From: Planotetraspora thailandica
GTDB taxonomy: Bacteria > Actinomycetota > Actinomycetes > Streptosporangiales > Streptosporangiaceae
Direction: 5' to 3'
NCBI RefSeq assembly: GCF_016863335.1
Contig: NZ_BOOR01000060.1
Coordinates: 23,432 to 87,431 of the forward strand
Length of the DNA stretch: 64,000 bases
The translations under genes and the position numbers were made by a program. The notes beneath the pieces are model-generated. The model did not search any database, was not told the DNA's origin, and saw nothing but the letters and a program-made list of their open reading frames with translations. Below are positions 52,441 through 61,854 of this stretch, one piece after another (position 1 is the first letter of the stretch; every line of letters starts with the position of its first letter).

Positions 52441-52980
52441 ATGGACGACGACGAAGCCATAACGCGGGCACTGTCCGGCGACCTTGACGCCTACGAGGTG
52501 CTGGTCGCCCGCTACAGCATGGTCGCCCACCGTACGGCCGGCCTGCTGGGCGCGGGTGACGAGGCCGAAGACGTGGTCCAGGAGGCGTTCGTCAAGGCGT
52601 TCCGCCACCTGGGAAGCTTCCGCAGGGACGGGGCGTTCCGGCCCTGGCTGCTGCGTATCGTCGCCAACGAGACCCACAACCTCACCCGGGCCCGTGGCCG
52701 TCGCGCCGACCTCGCCGTACGGCTGGGCCGGGAACCCGAGCGAGGAGCCGCCGAGGAGCCCGAGAGCCTCACGGTCGCCGCCGACGGCAGGCGCCGGCTT
52801 CTCGACGCGGTGCGCGGACTGCCTGATCGGGAACGCGAGGCGGTGGTCTGCCGGTATTTCTTACAGCTGTCCGAGGCGGAGACCGCCGAAGTCCTCGGCG
52901 TACGGCTCGGAACGGTGAAGTCGCGGACGTCCCGCGGCCTTCGGCGCCTGCGAGAGGGGGTGGGCAATGAGCTCCTCTGA
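52441..52980 (+). CDS. ECF RNA polymerase sigma factor
   Basis: The 179-residue protein is a compact ECF sigma factor: region 2 at about 15-85 (DEAEDVVQEAFVKAFRHLGSF, PWLLRIVANETHN) and region 4 at about 120-172 (LPDREREAVVCRYFLQLSEAETAEVLGVRLGTVKSR is the -35-binding helix-turn-helix). The gene overlaps the membrane protein gene after it by 14 bases, a typical sigma/anti-sigma coupling. Codon 141 is TTA, a rare codon here. ATG at 52441 directly follows TTG; either could start translation. Confidence 0.88.
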   Translation: MDDDEAITRALSGDLDAYEVLVARYSMVAHRTAGLLGAGDEAEDVVQEAFVKAFRHLGSFRRDGAFRPWLLRIVANETHNLTRARGRRADLAVRLGREPERGAAEEPESLTVAADGRRRLLDAVRGLPDREREAVVCRYFLQLSEAETAEVLGVRLGTVKSRTSRGLRRLREGVGNELL

Positions 52981-53794
52981 CGAGCGTTCCGGAGACCAGA
53001 CCGGCGACGACCGGTTCGGCAACGAGATCCGCGGTGCGGCCGGCGCACCAGGCGATCGCAGCATTGACGGATTCGCCGAGCCGGTGACCGGGCTGGAGGC
53101 CGAACTCCTCGCGCTCGGCGAGACGCTGCATGCGCCCGCGCCCCCTCCCGCCGACGTGGCCCGTGCCGTACGGACCCGGCTCGAAGGCGCGAGGGAAGAG
53201 CCGCGGCCCGCGCGCCGGCGGCCGTGGACGTCGCCCCGCAAGGCCGTCGCGGCGGTCGCGGTGTTCCTCGCCGTGCTGATCGCGGCCACTCCGCAGGGCC
53301 GCGCGGCCGTCGTGTCCGTGCTCAGGTTCGCGGGCGTCGAGATCGAGGTCCACGACTCCCGTCCCCTGCCGACGAGCACGCCGAGCCCGCTGCCGTCCGA
53401 GCGGAGGGTGACGCTCGACCAGGCGAAGCGTGAGGTGGCTTTCCCGGTCGCCGTGCCGTCGGCCCTGGGGGAGCCTGCGGATGTCCGGATCGCCGACGGC
53501 GGCAGGGTCGTGACCCTGCGCTGGCCGGGGGTTCGGCTCGACGAATACGACGGGACGCTGGGAGTGGTCTTCAGGAAGGAACTCGGAGCGCCCTGGCCCG
53601 AGCAGATCGCGGCGCTCCCGGGCTGGTGGATCGAGCAGCCGCACGGCGTGTCGTACGTGCCCGCGCGCAGCGGCGAGCCGGAGGAGGAGCAGGTGGCGGG
53701 GCCGACGCTCATCTGGCAGCGCGGGCTGGTCGGGCTCCGGCTGGAGGGGCCGGATCGGGACGAGGCGCTGCGAATCGCCGATTCGGTCCGCTGA
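52967..53794 (+). CDS. membrane protein, putative anti-sigma partner
   Basis: The 275-residue protein has a charged cytoplasmic N terminus (about 1-90), one membrane helix at about 93-110 (AVAAVAVFLAVLIAATPQG) and an extracellular part of about 160 residues with two beta-type repeats (VTLDQAKREVAFPVAVPSALG is typical of a DUF4367-like domain). No zinc-type anti-sigma motif HxxxCxxC is present. Overlap with the sigma gene and the topology suggest it controls that sigma factor; direct evidence is lacking. ATG with GAGGGGG upstream. Confidence 0.72.
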   Translation: MSSSDERSGDQTGDDRFGNEIRGAAGAPGDRSIDGFAEPVTGLEAELLALGETLHAPAPPPADVARAVRTRLEGAREEPRPARRRPWTSPRKAVAAVAVFLAVLIAATPQGRAAVVSVLRFAGVEIEVHDSRPLPTSTPSPLPSERRVTLDQAKREVAFPVAVPSALGEPADVRIADGGRVVTLRWPGVRLDEYDGTLGVVFRKELGAPWPEQIAALPGWWIEQPHGVSYVPARSGEPEEEQVAGPTLIWQRGLVGLRLEGPDRDEALRIADSVR

Positions 53795-53817
53795 CCCGGC
53801 CATACGGACTCTTCGGA

Positions 53818-54852
53818 CTATTCGGTGGCCAGCCAGGCGTCGATCTCGGTCATGAGCTCCTTCTTCATCGGATCCGGGGCGGTCGAGGAGCGGATCGACT
53901 GCCGGGCCAGCTCGGCGGTCTCCGCGTCGGAGAAGCCGTACACGTCACGGGCGAGCTGATATTGCGGCAGCAGGCGCGCGCCGAACAGCAACGGGTCGTC
54001 GGCGCCCAGCGCGATCGGCACGCCCGCGTCGAACAGCCGGCGCAGCGGCACGTCCTCCGGGCTTCCCGCGACGCCGAGGCCCACGTTGGACAGCGGGCAG
54101 ACCTCGCAGGTGACCTGCCGGTCGGCCAGCCGTTCCATCAGGCGGGGCGACTCGGCCGCGCGCACCCCGTGGCCGACGCGATCCGCCCCGAGATCGTCGA
54201 CGCACTCGGCCACGCTGGCCGGGCCCATGAGCTCGCCCCCGTGCGGCACGGCGAGCAGGCCGGCACGTTTGGCGATGCGGAAGGCGGCGTCGAAGTCTCT
54301 GGCCCGGCCGCGCCGCTCGTCGTTGGACAGGCCGAAGCCCACGACCCCCCTGCCGGCGTACTGCGAGGCCAGACGGGCGAGGGTGCGGGCGTCGAGAGGG
54401 TGCCGGGTGCGATTGGCGGCGACGATGACGGCCATGCCGATCCCGGCTGACGAGGCAGCGGCCTCCGCGGCGTCGAGGACGAGCTCCAGGGTCGCGGTCA
54501 GCCCGCCGAACCGCTGGGCGTAGCCGGACGGGTCGACCTGGATCTCCAGCCAGCGAGAGCCTTCCGCGGCCTCGTCCTCAGCGGCCTCCCGCAGCAGCCG
54601 GTAGACGTCCTCGGGTCGCTTGAGCACCGATCGCGCGATGTCGTACAACCGCTGGAAGCGGAACCAGCCCCGCTCGTCCGTCGCCCGGAGCCGCGGAGGC
54701 CAGTCCTGTTCGAGCGCGTCGGGCAGATGGACGCCGTGCTCACGCGCGAGCTCGATGAGCGTCGAATGCCGCATCGATCCGGTGAAGTGGAGATGCAGGT
54801 GGGCCTTGGGGAGCATGTCGAGTGGGCGCGGCATCTCCATATCCTGCCGCAT
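53818..54852 (-). CDS. adenosine deaminase family protein
   Basis: The 344-residue metal-dependent TIM-barrel enzyme deaminates adenosine or a related purine. It shows HLHLHFTGS near 19-27 with two zinc ligands, the HGGE segment near 196 and CEVCPLSNVGLG near 248, and ends its active site with GADDPLLF near 280 (usually TDDP in adenosine deaminases). Start choice is not certain: ATG at 54852 has AGAGG upstream, while ATG at 54837 and a far upstream GTG are possible. It is convergent with the membrane protein gene before it. Confidence 0.83.
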   Translation of the reverse strand: MRQDMEMPRPLDMLPKAHLHLHFTGSMRHSTLIELAREHGVHLPDALEQDWPPRLRATDERGWFRFQRLYDIARSVLKRPEDVYRLLREAAEDEAAEGSRWLEIQVDPSGYAQRFGGLTATLELVLDAAEAAASSAGIGMAVIVAANRTRHPLDARTLARLASQYAGRGVVGFGLSNDERRGRARDFDAAFRIAKRAGLLAVPHGGELMGPASVAECVDDLGADRVGHGVRAAESPRLMERLADRQVTCEVCPLSNVGLGVAGSPEDVPLRRLFDAGVPIALGADDPLLFGARLLPQYQLARDVYGFSDAETAELARQSIRSSTAPDPMKKELMTEIDAWLATE

Positions 54853-55015
54853 CCGCCTCTCGTCCTCGTCGTGACCTCGCACGTCACGCCGGAGAAAGCC
54901 TCGTACGGCCACCGCGGACCGCCGGACGACCGAGCCGGCCGCCGCGCTGAGATTCGGTGAAGCCCGCGGCGAGGCCCGGGTGCTGGGTCATCTTTGTACT
55001 GAAGCCTGGGGGAGA

Positions 55016-55668
55016 TTGGTAGCGCGGCTTCTTGTAGCACGTGACGCGTACATTCCACGGCTGGTGGATCCTCTGATCGATGAGATCTTCAGCACATTGC
55101 CCGCGATCATGCTGGTGGGTCCCCGGGCAACGGGGAAGACCACTACGGCCGCCCGGCGCGTCGAGACGGTGATCCGGCTTGACCGTGAAAAGGAGAATGC
55201 CGCATTCGTGGCTGATGCGGACGCCGCCCTCGGCAGGGTGCCTGAGCCGGTTCTCCTCGACGAATGGCAGGTCGAGACGCTCGACGGGCGTCGCGATCCC
55301 GTCCGGTTGAGGGCCTACCTGGAGGCGCTCGCCCTCAACACCGCCGGAGTGGTGACTGACAAAACCCTGTACGAGCAGCTGCGCGCCGAGGTGCCGGTGT
55401 GCGCAAGCCGGCCGCGGATGTATCACGTCAGGCAGGACCAGGGCGCCACGAGGTGGGCATCATCCTCGAGTTGGGGATGGGACTAATTATCGGAATAGAG
55501 GTCAACTCGGGCGCGGCCCCTCGTGCAGACGCCGCCAAGCATCTGACCTGGCTCCGGGATGAGCTGGGTGATCGCTTCGTGGCAGGAGTCGTTCTGCACA
55601 CGGGGCCGCGCGTCTACGAGCTCGGCGAGAGAATCATCGCGGCTCCGATCTGCGCGATTTGGGGCTGA
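55016..55668 (+). pseudogene. decayed AAA ATPase / DUF4143 gene
   Basis: The first part codes for AYIPRLVDPLIDE, Walker A VGPRATGKTTTA and VIRLDREKEN, the opening of the ATPase of the widespread AAA-DUF4143 family; Walker B-like EPVLLDEWQ follows. The normal 150 or more residues after this are missing: the text jumps to DPVRLRAYLEALALNTAG, a segment of DUF4143. At about 55441-55448 a single-base loss shifts the frame; the rest, RHEVGIILELGMGLIIGIE to AAPICAIWG, is the DUF4143 C terminus in another frame. The true start is unclear. Intact members have about 400 residues. Confidence 0.75.
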
Positions 55669-55687
55669 GCACGGCCGTCCGGACAGC

Positions 55688-55721
55688 ACGAGGGCCCGGA
55701 CCGTACGGCCCGGGCCCTCGT
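55688..55721. terminator. hairpin terminator between pseudogene and aminotransferase
   Basis: A perfect 12-bp stem (ACGAGGGCCCGG with CCGGGCCCTCGT) and a 10-base loop lie between convergent genes, beginning 20 bases after the pseudogene stop codon. Confidence 0.75.
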
Positions 55722-55729
55722 TCACATGC

Positions 55730-56935
55730 TCAGTGGGCCTCACCGAGGAGCTTGGCCATCCGGCTGACGCCTTCGGCCAGGTCGTCGTCGCCCAGCGCGT
55801 ACGACAGCCGGAAGTAGCCCGGAGTGCCGAACGCCTCGCCGGGCACGAGGGCGACCTCGGCCTCCTCGAGGATGAGCTCGGCGAGCTCGGCCGACGTCTG
55901 CGGGCGCCTGCCGCGGATCTCCTTGCCCAGGAGGGCCTTGACCGAGGGGTAGGCGTAGAACGCGCCCAGCGGCTCGGGGCAGACGACTCCGGGGATCTCG
56001 TTGAGCATCCTGACCATGGTCTGGCGGCGACGGTCGAACGCCTCGCGCATCCGGGCCACGGCCGACAGGTCACCGGTGACGGCGGCGAGCGCGGCGGCCT
56101 GGGACACGTTCGCGACGTTGGACGTCGCGTGGGACTGCAGGTTCGCCGCGGCCTTGACGACGTCCGACGGGCCGATCATCCAGCCCACCCGCCAGCCGGT
56201 CATGGCGTAGGTCTTGGCCACGCCGTTCAGCACGACCACGCGCTCACGCAGCTCGGGCACGGCCGTCGCGATGCTGGAGAAGGTCGCGTCGCCGTACACC
56301 AGGTGCTCGTAGATCTCGTCGGTGACGACCCACAGGCCCTTGTCCAGAGCCCAACGGCCGATCTCCTCTACCTGCGCGGGGGAGTAGACCGCCCCGGTCG
56401 GGTTGGAGGGCGAGACGAACAGAAGGACCTTGGTGCGGTCGGTCAGCTTCTCCTCGAGCTGCTCGACGGACGCCAGATAGCCGGTGGTCTCGTCGGTGAC
56501 CACGTCGACCTGGACGCCCCCCGCCAGCTTGATCGCCTCGGGGTAGGTCGTCCAGTACGGGGCGACCACGAGCACCTCGTCACCCGGGTCGAGCAGGGTG
56601 GCGAACGCCTCGTAGACGGCCTGCTTGCCGCCGTTGGTCACGAGGACGTGCGAAGCGTCGACCTGGAACCCGCTGTCGCGCAGCGTCTTGTCGGCGATCG
56701 CCTGCTTGAGCTCGGGCAGGCCTCCGGCCGGGGTGTACTTGTGGAACCGCGGATTCCGGGCCGCCTCGATCGCCGCCTCGACGATGTAGTCGGGCGTCGG
56801 GAAGTCCGGCTCGCCGGCGCCGAAGCCGATGACCGGGCGACCGGCCGCCTTCATCGCCTTGGCCTTAGCGTCCACGGCGAGCGTCGCGGACTCGGAGATC
56901 GCAGAGATACGCGCGGAAATGCGAGGTCGGGTCAT
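55730..56935 (-). CDS. aspartate/aromatic aminotransferase, class I
   Basis: The 401-residue PLP enzyme is of the class I aminotransferase fold typical of actinobacterial AspC/Asp[49 protein letters not shown], and the PLP lysine in [13 protein letters not shown] near 240; RLSYALG near 385 holds the substrate-binding arginine. It likely converts aspartate and 2-oxoglutarate. The ATG at 56935 gives the usual [18 protein letters not shown] opening; an ATG three codons upstream has a weak GGAA site. It is divergent from the tRNA/secE block. Confidence 0.9.
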   Translation of the reverse strand: MTRPRISARISAISESATLAVDAKAKAMKAAGRPVIGFGAGEPDFPTPDYIVEAAIEAARNPRFHKYTPAGGLPELKQAIADKTLRDSGFQVDASHVLVTNGGKQAVYEAFATLLDPGDEVLVVAPYWTTYPEAIKLAGGVQVDVVTDETTGYLASVEQLEEKLTDRTKVLLFVSPSNPTGAVYSPAQVEEIGRWALDKGLWVVTDEIYEHLVYGDATFSSIATAVPELRERVVVLNGVAKTYAMTGWRVGWMIGPSDVVKAAANLQSHATSNVANVSQAAALAAVTGDLSAVARMREAFDRRRQTMVRMLNEIPGVVCPEPLGAFYAYPSVKALLGKEIRGRRPQTSAELAELILEEAEVALVPGEAFGTPGYFRLSYALGDDDLAEGVSRMAKLLGEAH

Positions 56936-57139
56936 GCGCACCATCGTTCCAGACGCGCCCCTCGGTTTCCCCTCGGTATCCGCGATCCGGACGCACTTGG
57001 GCGGTAGCTTTGAGCTGCGCGGGACGTATTGGTTCGACGTGGGGACGGATCCCCCGTAGACTCCAGCGTCTAGTGGACCATGTACCGAGGAACGTTAGGC
57101 CGAACTCACGCGTTTCTCGGGTATTGTGGTGCACGGCTT

Positions 57140-57212
57140 AGGGCACTAGCGCAATTGGTAGCGCACCGGTCTCCAAAACCGGCGGTTGGGGGTTCGAGTC
57201 CCTCGTGCCCTG
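57140..57212 (+). tRNA. trnW: tRNA-Trp (anticodon CCA)
   Basis: A complete cloverleaf: acceptor AGGGCAC (57140-57146) pairs with GTGCCCT (57205-57211), the anticodon loop CTCCAAA carries CCA, and the T loop is TTCGAGT. The discriminator base is G and the CCA tail is not encoded. A TATTGT -10 box at 57122 may serve it. A tryptophan tRNA just before secE is usual in actinobacteria. Confidence 0.95.
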
Positions 57213-57260
57213 CGGAGTGCGGTCCGCGCACCAAGGCGTTAGAGCGCGCCGCAAGATGCG

Positions 57261-57545
57261 ATGGACACGACGGATCAGGTGAGGACTGTGGCGATCGACA
57301 CCCGCGGCGAGACCGCTGGAAAGCCAGGCAAGCCGAGCGGTGAGAAGAAGGCCAAGCGCACCTCTCCCGCTGTTTTCTACCGTCAGGTCGTCGCCGAGCT
57401 TCGTAAGGTCATCTGGCCTCGGCGCAACGATCTGATCAGCTACACGACCGTGGTTCTCGTCTTTGTCGTGATCATGGTCGGGATCGTGTTCGGGATCGAC
57501 TCCTTGCTGGGGAAGGTGGTGCTGGCCGTCTTCGGCGGATCCTGA
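57261..57545 (+). CDS. secE: preprotein translocase subunit SecE
   Basis: The 94-residue subunit of the Sec channel clamps the two halves of SecY. It has the cytoplasmic amphipathic segment [20 protein letters not shown] and one membrane helix ([20 protein letters not shown]) at the C terminus, after a longer charged N terminus that is usual in actinobacteria. Start is uncertain; GTG at 57288 is also possible. It lies directly upstream of nusG, with the tRNA gene before it. Confidence 0.95.
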   Translation: MDTTDQVRTVAIDTRGETAGKPGKPSGEKKAKRTSPAVFYRQVVAELRKVIWPRRNDLISYTTVVLVFVVIMVGIVFGIDSLLGKVVLAVFGGS

Positions 57546-57600
57546 TCCAGCCCGAGGTGTGTCAGCACACCATTTCACCGATCGAAGAAGGAAGAGTCCC

Positions 57601-58371
57601 GTGTCCGAGTCTCCGCTCCCGGTCGATGGCTCCCGCGATGAGTGGGAGTCCGAGCCGGACGAGGCCGTAGAAGCCGTAGAAGAAGTCAGCGACGAGGTCG
57701 CCGACTCCGACGGTGTCGACGGTGACGCCGACTCGACCGAGGCCGTCGCGCAGGTCGACGAGGACGGCGACATCCTGCCGGACGTCGACCCGATCGAGGA
57801 GTTCAAGCGTCAGCTCCGCGGCCAGTTCGGCGAGTGGTACGTCATCCACTCCTACGCCGGCTACGAGAACCGCGTGAAGCAGAACATCGAGAGCCGCACC
57901 GGGTCCCTCAACATGGAGGACTTCATCTTCCAGGTCGAGGTGCCGACCCACACGATCACCGAGTTCAAGGGCGGCAAGAAGACTCCGATCAAGGAGCGTG
58001 TCCTTCCCGGCTACGTGCTCGTCCGCATGGACCTGACCGACGAGTCGTGGGCCGCGGTCCGCAACACGCCCGGGGTGACCGGTTTCGTGGGCCTGTCCAA
58101 CAAGCCCAGCCCGCTCAACCTCGACGAGGTCGCCAAGCTGCTCGCGCCCGAGCCGAGCGAGGAAGTCAAGAAGGCGACCTCCAAGGCCGCGGCCGCGACA
58201 GTCGACTTCGAGGTCGGCGAGTCCGTCACCGTCATGGACGGGCCGTTCGCGACGCTGCCGGCGACGGTCAGCGAGATCAGCGCCGAATCGCAGAAGCTGA
58301 AGGTGCTTGTCTCGATCTTCGGCCGGGAGACCCCGGTCGAGCTGTCGTTCAACCAGGTCTCGAAGATCTGA
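57601..58371 (+). CDS. nusG: transcription termination/antitermination factor NusG
   Basis: The 256-residue factor binds RNA polymerase and Rho or the ribosome. An acidic N-terminal extension of about 75 residues, found in actinobacteria, precedes the NGN domain ([37 protein letters not shown]) and the C-terminal KOW domain ([22 protein letters not shown]). The GTG at 57601 has GGAAGAG upstream; an open frame to 57559 has no site. Confidence 0.97.
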   Translation: MSESPLPVDGSRDEWESEPDEAVEAVEEVSDEVADSDGVDGDADSTEAVAQVDEDGDILPDVDPIEEFKRQLRGQFGEWYVIHSYAGYENRVKQNIESRTGSLNMEDFIFQVEVPTHTITEFKGGKKTPIKERVLPGYVLVRMDLTDESWAAVRNTPGVTGFVGLSNKPSPLNLDEVAKLLAPEPSEEVKKATSKAAAATVDFEVGESVTVMDGPFATLPATVSEISAESQKLKVLVSIFGRETPVELSFNQVSKI

Positions 58372-58404
58372 GCACGTCACATAGACTCTCTAGTCGTCCT
58401 CACG

Positions 58405-58445
58405 CGCACAACGGGAAGCCGGTCGACGAACCGGCTTTCCGTGCG
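58405..58445 (+). terminator. hairpin between nusG and rplK
   Basis: An AAGCCGGT/ACCGGCTT stem with a 6-base loop is enclosed by CGCAC/GTGCG. It may terminate part of the secE-nusG transcript or form a leader for rplK; a TAGACT box lies just upstream at 58382. Confidence 0.5.
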
Positions 58446-58485
58446 CTGTGAGGTGTTGTAGGACAAAGGACCCGGAGAAGGACAG

Positions 58486-58917
58486 ATGCCTCCTAAGAAG
58501 AAAGTCGCGGCCCTGGTGAAGGTCCAGCTTCCCGCTGGCCAGGCCACCCCCGCGCCGCCCGTCGGTACCGCCCTCGGTCCCCACGGCGTCAACATCATGG
58601 AATTCGTCAAGCAGTACAACGCGGCGACGGAGGCTCAGCGGGGCAACATCATCCCCGTCGAGATCACCATCTTCGAAGACCGCACCTTCACCTTCGTCAC
58701 GAAGACGCCGCCGGCGCCCGAGCTGATCAAGAAGGCCGCCGGCCTGCAGAAGGGCAGCGCGGTCCCGCACAAGGACAAGGTGGGCAAGCTCACCAAGGAC
58801 CAGCTGCGTCAGATCGCCGAGACGAAGATGCAGGACCTCAACGCCAACGACATCGAGGCGGCCGAGAAGATCATCGCCGGCACCGCGCGCTCGATGGGCA
58901 TCACCATCGGCGACTGA
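58486..58917 (+). CDS. rplK: 50S ribosomal protein L11
   Basis: The 143-residue protein forms the base of the GTPase stalk on 23S rRNA. It shows the N-terminal domain [21 protein letters not shown] with the proline-rich thiostrepton-contact segment, and the RNA-binding C-terminal domain ([26 protein letters not shown]). The start has GGAGAAGGA upstream. rplA follows after an unusually long gap of 215 bases. Confidence 0.98.
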   Translation: MPPKKKVAALVKVQLPAGQATPAPPVGTALGPHGVNIMEFVKQYNAATEAQRGNIIPVEITIFEDRTFTFVTKTPPAPELIKKAAGLQKGSAVPHKDKVGKLTKDQLRQIAETKMQDLNANDIEAAEKIIAGTARSMGITIGD

Positions 58918-58929
58918 CCCACGGCGGCC

Positions 58930-59076
58930 GCTTCGCCAGAGGCGAGGCAAATCAAACCGTGAGGGTCGCGGCGAGGGGCTGGACTGAGGAGCGTGCGGGA
59001 GCGGAGCGACCAAGCGTGACGAGGGAAGCTCTCGCCTGGAGGCGACCCGAACAGCCTCGCGAAGCGAGGCAAATCA
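58930..59076. repeat. duplicated hairpin module between rplK and rplA
   Basis: Two hairpins, GCTTCGCC-AGA-GGCGAGGC (58930-58948) and the perfect GCCTCGC-GAA-GCGAGGC (59054-59070), are each followed by AAATCA, so that GCGAGGCAAATCA occurs twice (58942-58954 and 59064-59076). The stretch between contains further GAGCG-type repeats. No gene is present. It may be a leader for rplA, an L1 binding region or an intergenic repeat family. Confidence 0.6.
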
Positions 59077-59132
59077 GACACAGTGGAAGGGCCGTGCGCC
59101 GGCCCGCACCACGAACTCCATGAGGAGCTGTA

Positions 59133-59846
59133 ATGAAGCGCAGCAAGAGCTGGAAGAACGCGGCGGCGCAGGTCGACCGCGACGCCCTGTACAACCCGCT
59201 GGACGGCGTCCGGCTGGCCAAGCAGACCGCCACCACCAAGTTCGACGCCACCGTCGAGGTCGCCCTGCGTCTGGGTGTCGACCCGCGTAAGGCGGACCAG
59301 ATGGTCCGTGGCACCGTCAACCTCCCGCACGGCACCGGCAAGACCGCCCGGGTCCTGGTCTTCGCCACCGGTGACCGTGCCGAGGAGGCCCGCGCCGCGG
59401 GCGCCGACATCGTGGGCTCCGACGAGCTGATCGACGAGGTGGCCAAGGGCCGTCTCGACTTCGACGCGGTCGTCGCCACGCCGGACCTGATGGGCAAGGT
59501 CGGCCGTCTGGGCCGTGTGCTCGGCCCGCGTGGTCTGATGCCGAACCCGAAGACCGGCACCGTGACGCCCGCCGTCGGCAAGGCCGTCACGGACATCAAG
59601 GGCGGAAAGATCGAGTTCCGGGTCGACCGGCACGCGAACCTTCACTTCATCATCGGCAAGGCGTCGTTCGACGAGCGTCAGCTCGTGGAGAACTACGCGG
59701 CCGCTCTCGACGAGGTGCTGCGTCTCAAGCCGTCGGCAGCCAAGGGTCGTTACCTCAAGAAGGTCACGTTCACCACGTCGATGGGCCCGGGCATCCCGGT
59801 CGACCCGAACGAGACGCGGGCGCTGACCGCCGAGATCGACGCCTGA
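59133..59846 (+). CDS. rplA: 50S ribosomal protein L1
   Basis: The 237-residue protein binds the L1 stalk of 23S rRNA and often represses its own operon. It shows [30 protein letters not shown] and the signature [15 protein letters not shown]. The ATG has GAGGAG upstream. A strong terminator follows, so rplK-rplA forms one unit separate from rplJ-rplL. Confidence 0.98.
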   Translation: MKRSKSWKNAAAQVDRDALYNPLDGVRLAKQTATTKFDATVEVALRLGVDPRKADQMVRGTVNLPHGTGKTARVLVFATGDRAEEARAAGADIVGSDELIDEVAKGRLDFDAVVATPDLMGKVGRLGRVLGPRGLMPNPKTGTVTPAVGKAVTDIKGGKIEFRVDRHANLHFIIGKASFDERQLVENYAAALDEVLRLKPSAAKGRYLKKVTFTTSMGPGIPVDPNETRALTAEIDA

Positions 59847-59890
59847 TCAATCTGATCCGGGCCTCTTCCCGGCCTTGATCAACAATTTTG

Positions 59891-59924
59891 GAGAAACCTC
59901 CGCCCGTCCGGGCGGAGGTTTCTC
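59891..59924 (+). terminator. strong hairpin terminator after rplA
   Basis: A perfect 15-bp stem (GAGAAACCTCCGCCC with GGGCGGAGGTTTCTC), GTCC loop, followed by GCTTTC. Confidence 0.85.
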
Positions 59925-60190
59925 GCTTTCTGTGGATCTTCCGTACGGGTGTGTCTGCTGTGTTCGTACGGCCGGGTGCATGTTCATGCGGCAGGCCGTG
60001 TGATCAGGTCGTTCCTCGGATTCCTTATTACAGCTTTATTGCGACCCCCATCGTTTAACGGAGAAAACGTCCTGTTTGTACCGTTTGAGGGCTGGTTATA
60101 TGTCGGTTGTTTCCGATAAATCAGCGCGCGCGGGGTCCCGCGGGCATAGGGTCGGGGAGCACCTATTGGGGGAATGAAAGGAAAATACGG

Positions 60191-61027
60191 ATGCGCCGAT
60201 TCCTGGTGGCCGCCGGAGTGGCGGTCGCGATCACGGCGGCGGGGTGCGGCAGCACCACCGCGAACAACACCCCGGCCCTGGACAAGGTCAAGCTGTCGGC
60301 GGCCGAGGTCCTGCAGCAGACGGCGCAGAAGGCCGAGAAGGTCACGTCCTACACGGCGGACATCGCCATGGACATGGCCAGTCCCACGGGCGACTCGGGG
60401 AACATCCAGGGCAGCATGCGCGCGCAGACCAGCCCGAAGCTCGCGATGGACATGACCCTCGACAAGATCTCCAGCGGCGGCCAGGACATCCCGGGCGGCA
60501 TGCGGATGATCCTCAACGGCGACGTCGCCTACTTGAAGATGGACATGCTCAAGCAGCTCATGGGCGGCGACAAGGCATGGATCAAGCTCGACCTCAAGAA
60601 GCTCGGCGCCCAGTCCGGGCTGAACATGGACGAGCTCCTCGGCCAGGCGAACCAGATGGACATGCGGACCAACATCGCCATGCTGACGGCCTCCAAGGAC
60701 GTCAAGCAGGTCGGCAGTGAGAAGGTCGGCGGTGTCGACACCACGCACTTCGCGGGCAGCTACCCCCTGGACGCGGCGCTCAAGCAGCTGCCCGCCAAGA
60801 CCCAGGAGCAGCTCAAGGGCCAGCTCAAGGGCATGAAGGACATGAAGTTCGACGTCTGGATCGACGGCGAGGGCCTGCCCCGCAAGATGGTGATCAAGAG
60901 CGACGCGGGCGGGCAGGGCACCGTCGACATCACCATGACCTTCAAGTCGTTCAACGAGAAGCTGGAGATCACTGCTCCGCCGGCCAGCCAGATCGCTGAG
61001 ATGCCGACCAACGTGCCTCTCGGCTGA
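60191..61027 (+). CDS. secreted lipoprotein, LppX/LolA-like
   Basis: The 278-residue protein begins with a lipoprotein signal (MRRFLVAAGVAVAITAAGC), with Cys19 as lipid site. The mature part (LQQTAQKAEKVTSYTADIAMDM, AWIKLDLKKL, WIDGEGLPRKMVIKS) resembles the LppX/LprG-like antiparallel beta fold that binds lipids in actinobacteria. ATG at 60191 has AAAGGAAA upstream and begins the signal peptide; a longer frame to 60107 does not. It lies between the rplA terminator and the L10 leader and has its own AT-rich upstream region. Confidence 0.87.
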   Translation: MRRFLVAAGVAVAITAAGCGSTTANNTPALDKVKLSAAEVLQQTAQKAEKVTSYTADIAMDMASPTGDSGNIQGSMRAQTSPKLAMDMTLDKISSGGQDIPGGMRMILNGDVAYLKMDMLKQLMGGDKAWIKLDLKKLGAQSGLNMDELLGQANQMDMRTNIAMLTASKDVKQVGSEKVGGVDTTHFAGSYPLDAALKQLPAKTQEQLKGQLKGMKDMKFDVWIDGEGLPRKMVIKSDAGGQGTVDITMTFKSFNEKLEITAPPASQIAEMPTNVPLG

Positions 61028-61028
61028 T

Positions 61029-61057
61029 TTGGCGTCCTGTGGATTGACACGTATCCT
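61029..61057 (+). promoter_or_regulatory. candidate promoter of rplJ-rplL
   Basis: TTGGCG (61029-61034), a 17-base spacer and TATCCT (61052-61057) place transcription start near 61064, just before the L10 leader sequences. Confidence 0.45.
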
Positions 61058-61063
61058 GTCTTC

Positions 61064-61252
61064 TGCCAAAGACCGCCGGTCGTCGCCGGGCTGTTTCGTA
61101 GCACGGCGACCGAAGGCTCCGCGTGAGCGGACGACCCGCGTAGGTGTGAAGAGAGCTTAGGGACGTGTCACGTCCCCCAAGCCCCGTGCGCCTGCGCCGG
61201 GGCTTGTTCGTTTCTCCGGGTCTTCGCCGGCGGCACATCTGGAAGGAGGCCC
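61064..61252 (+). ncRNA. ribosomal protein L10 leader
   Basis: The untranslated region of rplJ has the features of the actinobacterial L10 leader: a GACCGCCGGTCG stem region, the GACCCGCGTAGGTGTGAAGAG segment seen in relatives, a GGGACGT/ACGTCCC hairpin (61160-61176) and a terminator-like hairpin AAGCCCC/GGGGCTT (61179-61205) followed by GTTCGTTT. Binding of L10 (with L12) here is known to limit expression of this operon. Confidence 0.8.
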
Positions 61253-61777
61253 ATGGCGAAGGCGGACAAGAGCGGTGCGGTTGCCGAACTCAAGAGTGAG
61301 TTCGAAGGCTCCAGCGCCGCCGTTCTGACCGAATACCGCGGTCTCACCGTCGCCCAGCTCAAGGAGCTGCGCGTTTCTCTCGGTGGGCATGCGAAGTTCG
61401 CCGTGGCGAAGAACACGCTGACCAGGATCGCGGCCAACGGCGCCGGGATCACCGCCCTGGACGACCTGCTCAAGGGTCCGACCGCCATCGCCTTCGTGAA
61501 GGGCGATGTCGTCGAGGCGGCCAAGGGTCTGCGTGAATTCGCCAAGGCCAACCCCCTCCTGGTGATCAAGGGCGGCGTCGTCGACGGCAAGTCGATGACC
61601 CCCTCGGAGATCACGAAGCTTGCCGACCTCGAGTCCCGTGAGGTTCTCCTCGCGAAGCTGGCCGGTGCGCTGAAGGCCAAGCAGTCCCAGGCTGCCGCCA
61701 CCTTCGCCGCGCTGCCCACGACCATGGCTCGGCTCGCCGAGGCTCTGCGCGCCAAGCGCGAAGAGACGGGCGAGTAG
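61253..61777 (+). CDS. rplJ: 50S ribosomal protein L10
   Basis: The 174-residue protein links the L7/L12 dimers to the ribosome stalk. It shows [20 protein letters not shown] and [10 protein letters not shown] at the N terminus and the long C-terminal helix that binds L12 ([22 protein letters not shown]). GGAAGGAGG lies just upstream of the ATG. Preceded by the autoregulatory leader and followed by rplL after 77 bases. Confidence 0.98.
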   Translation: MAKADKSGAVAELKSEFEGSSAAVLTEYRGLTVAQLKELRVSLGGHAKFAVAKNTLTRIAANGAGITALDDLLKGPTAIAFVKGDVVEAAKGLREFAKANPLLVIKGGVVDGKSMTPSEITKLADLESREVLLAKLAGALKAKQSQAAATFAALPTTMARLAEALRAKREETGE

Positions 61778-61854
61778 GTCCCGCGCAAGCGGGCGGGGGA
61801 CGCGCACCGCGGTCCCTTTTCATCGTTTTTAGCTAGATCCACTGGAGGAACACC

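Noticed and set aside
55730..57059. A coding frame antisense to the aminotransferase
   Set aside because: The aminotransferase has all PLP-fold motifs; the opposing frame gives only Arg/Gly/Val-rich text.
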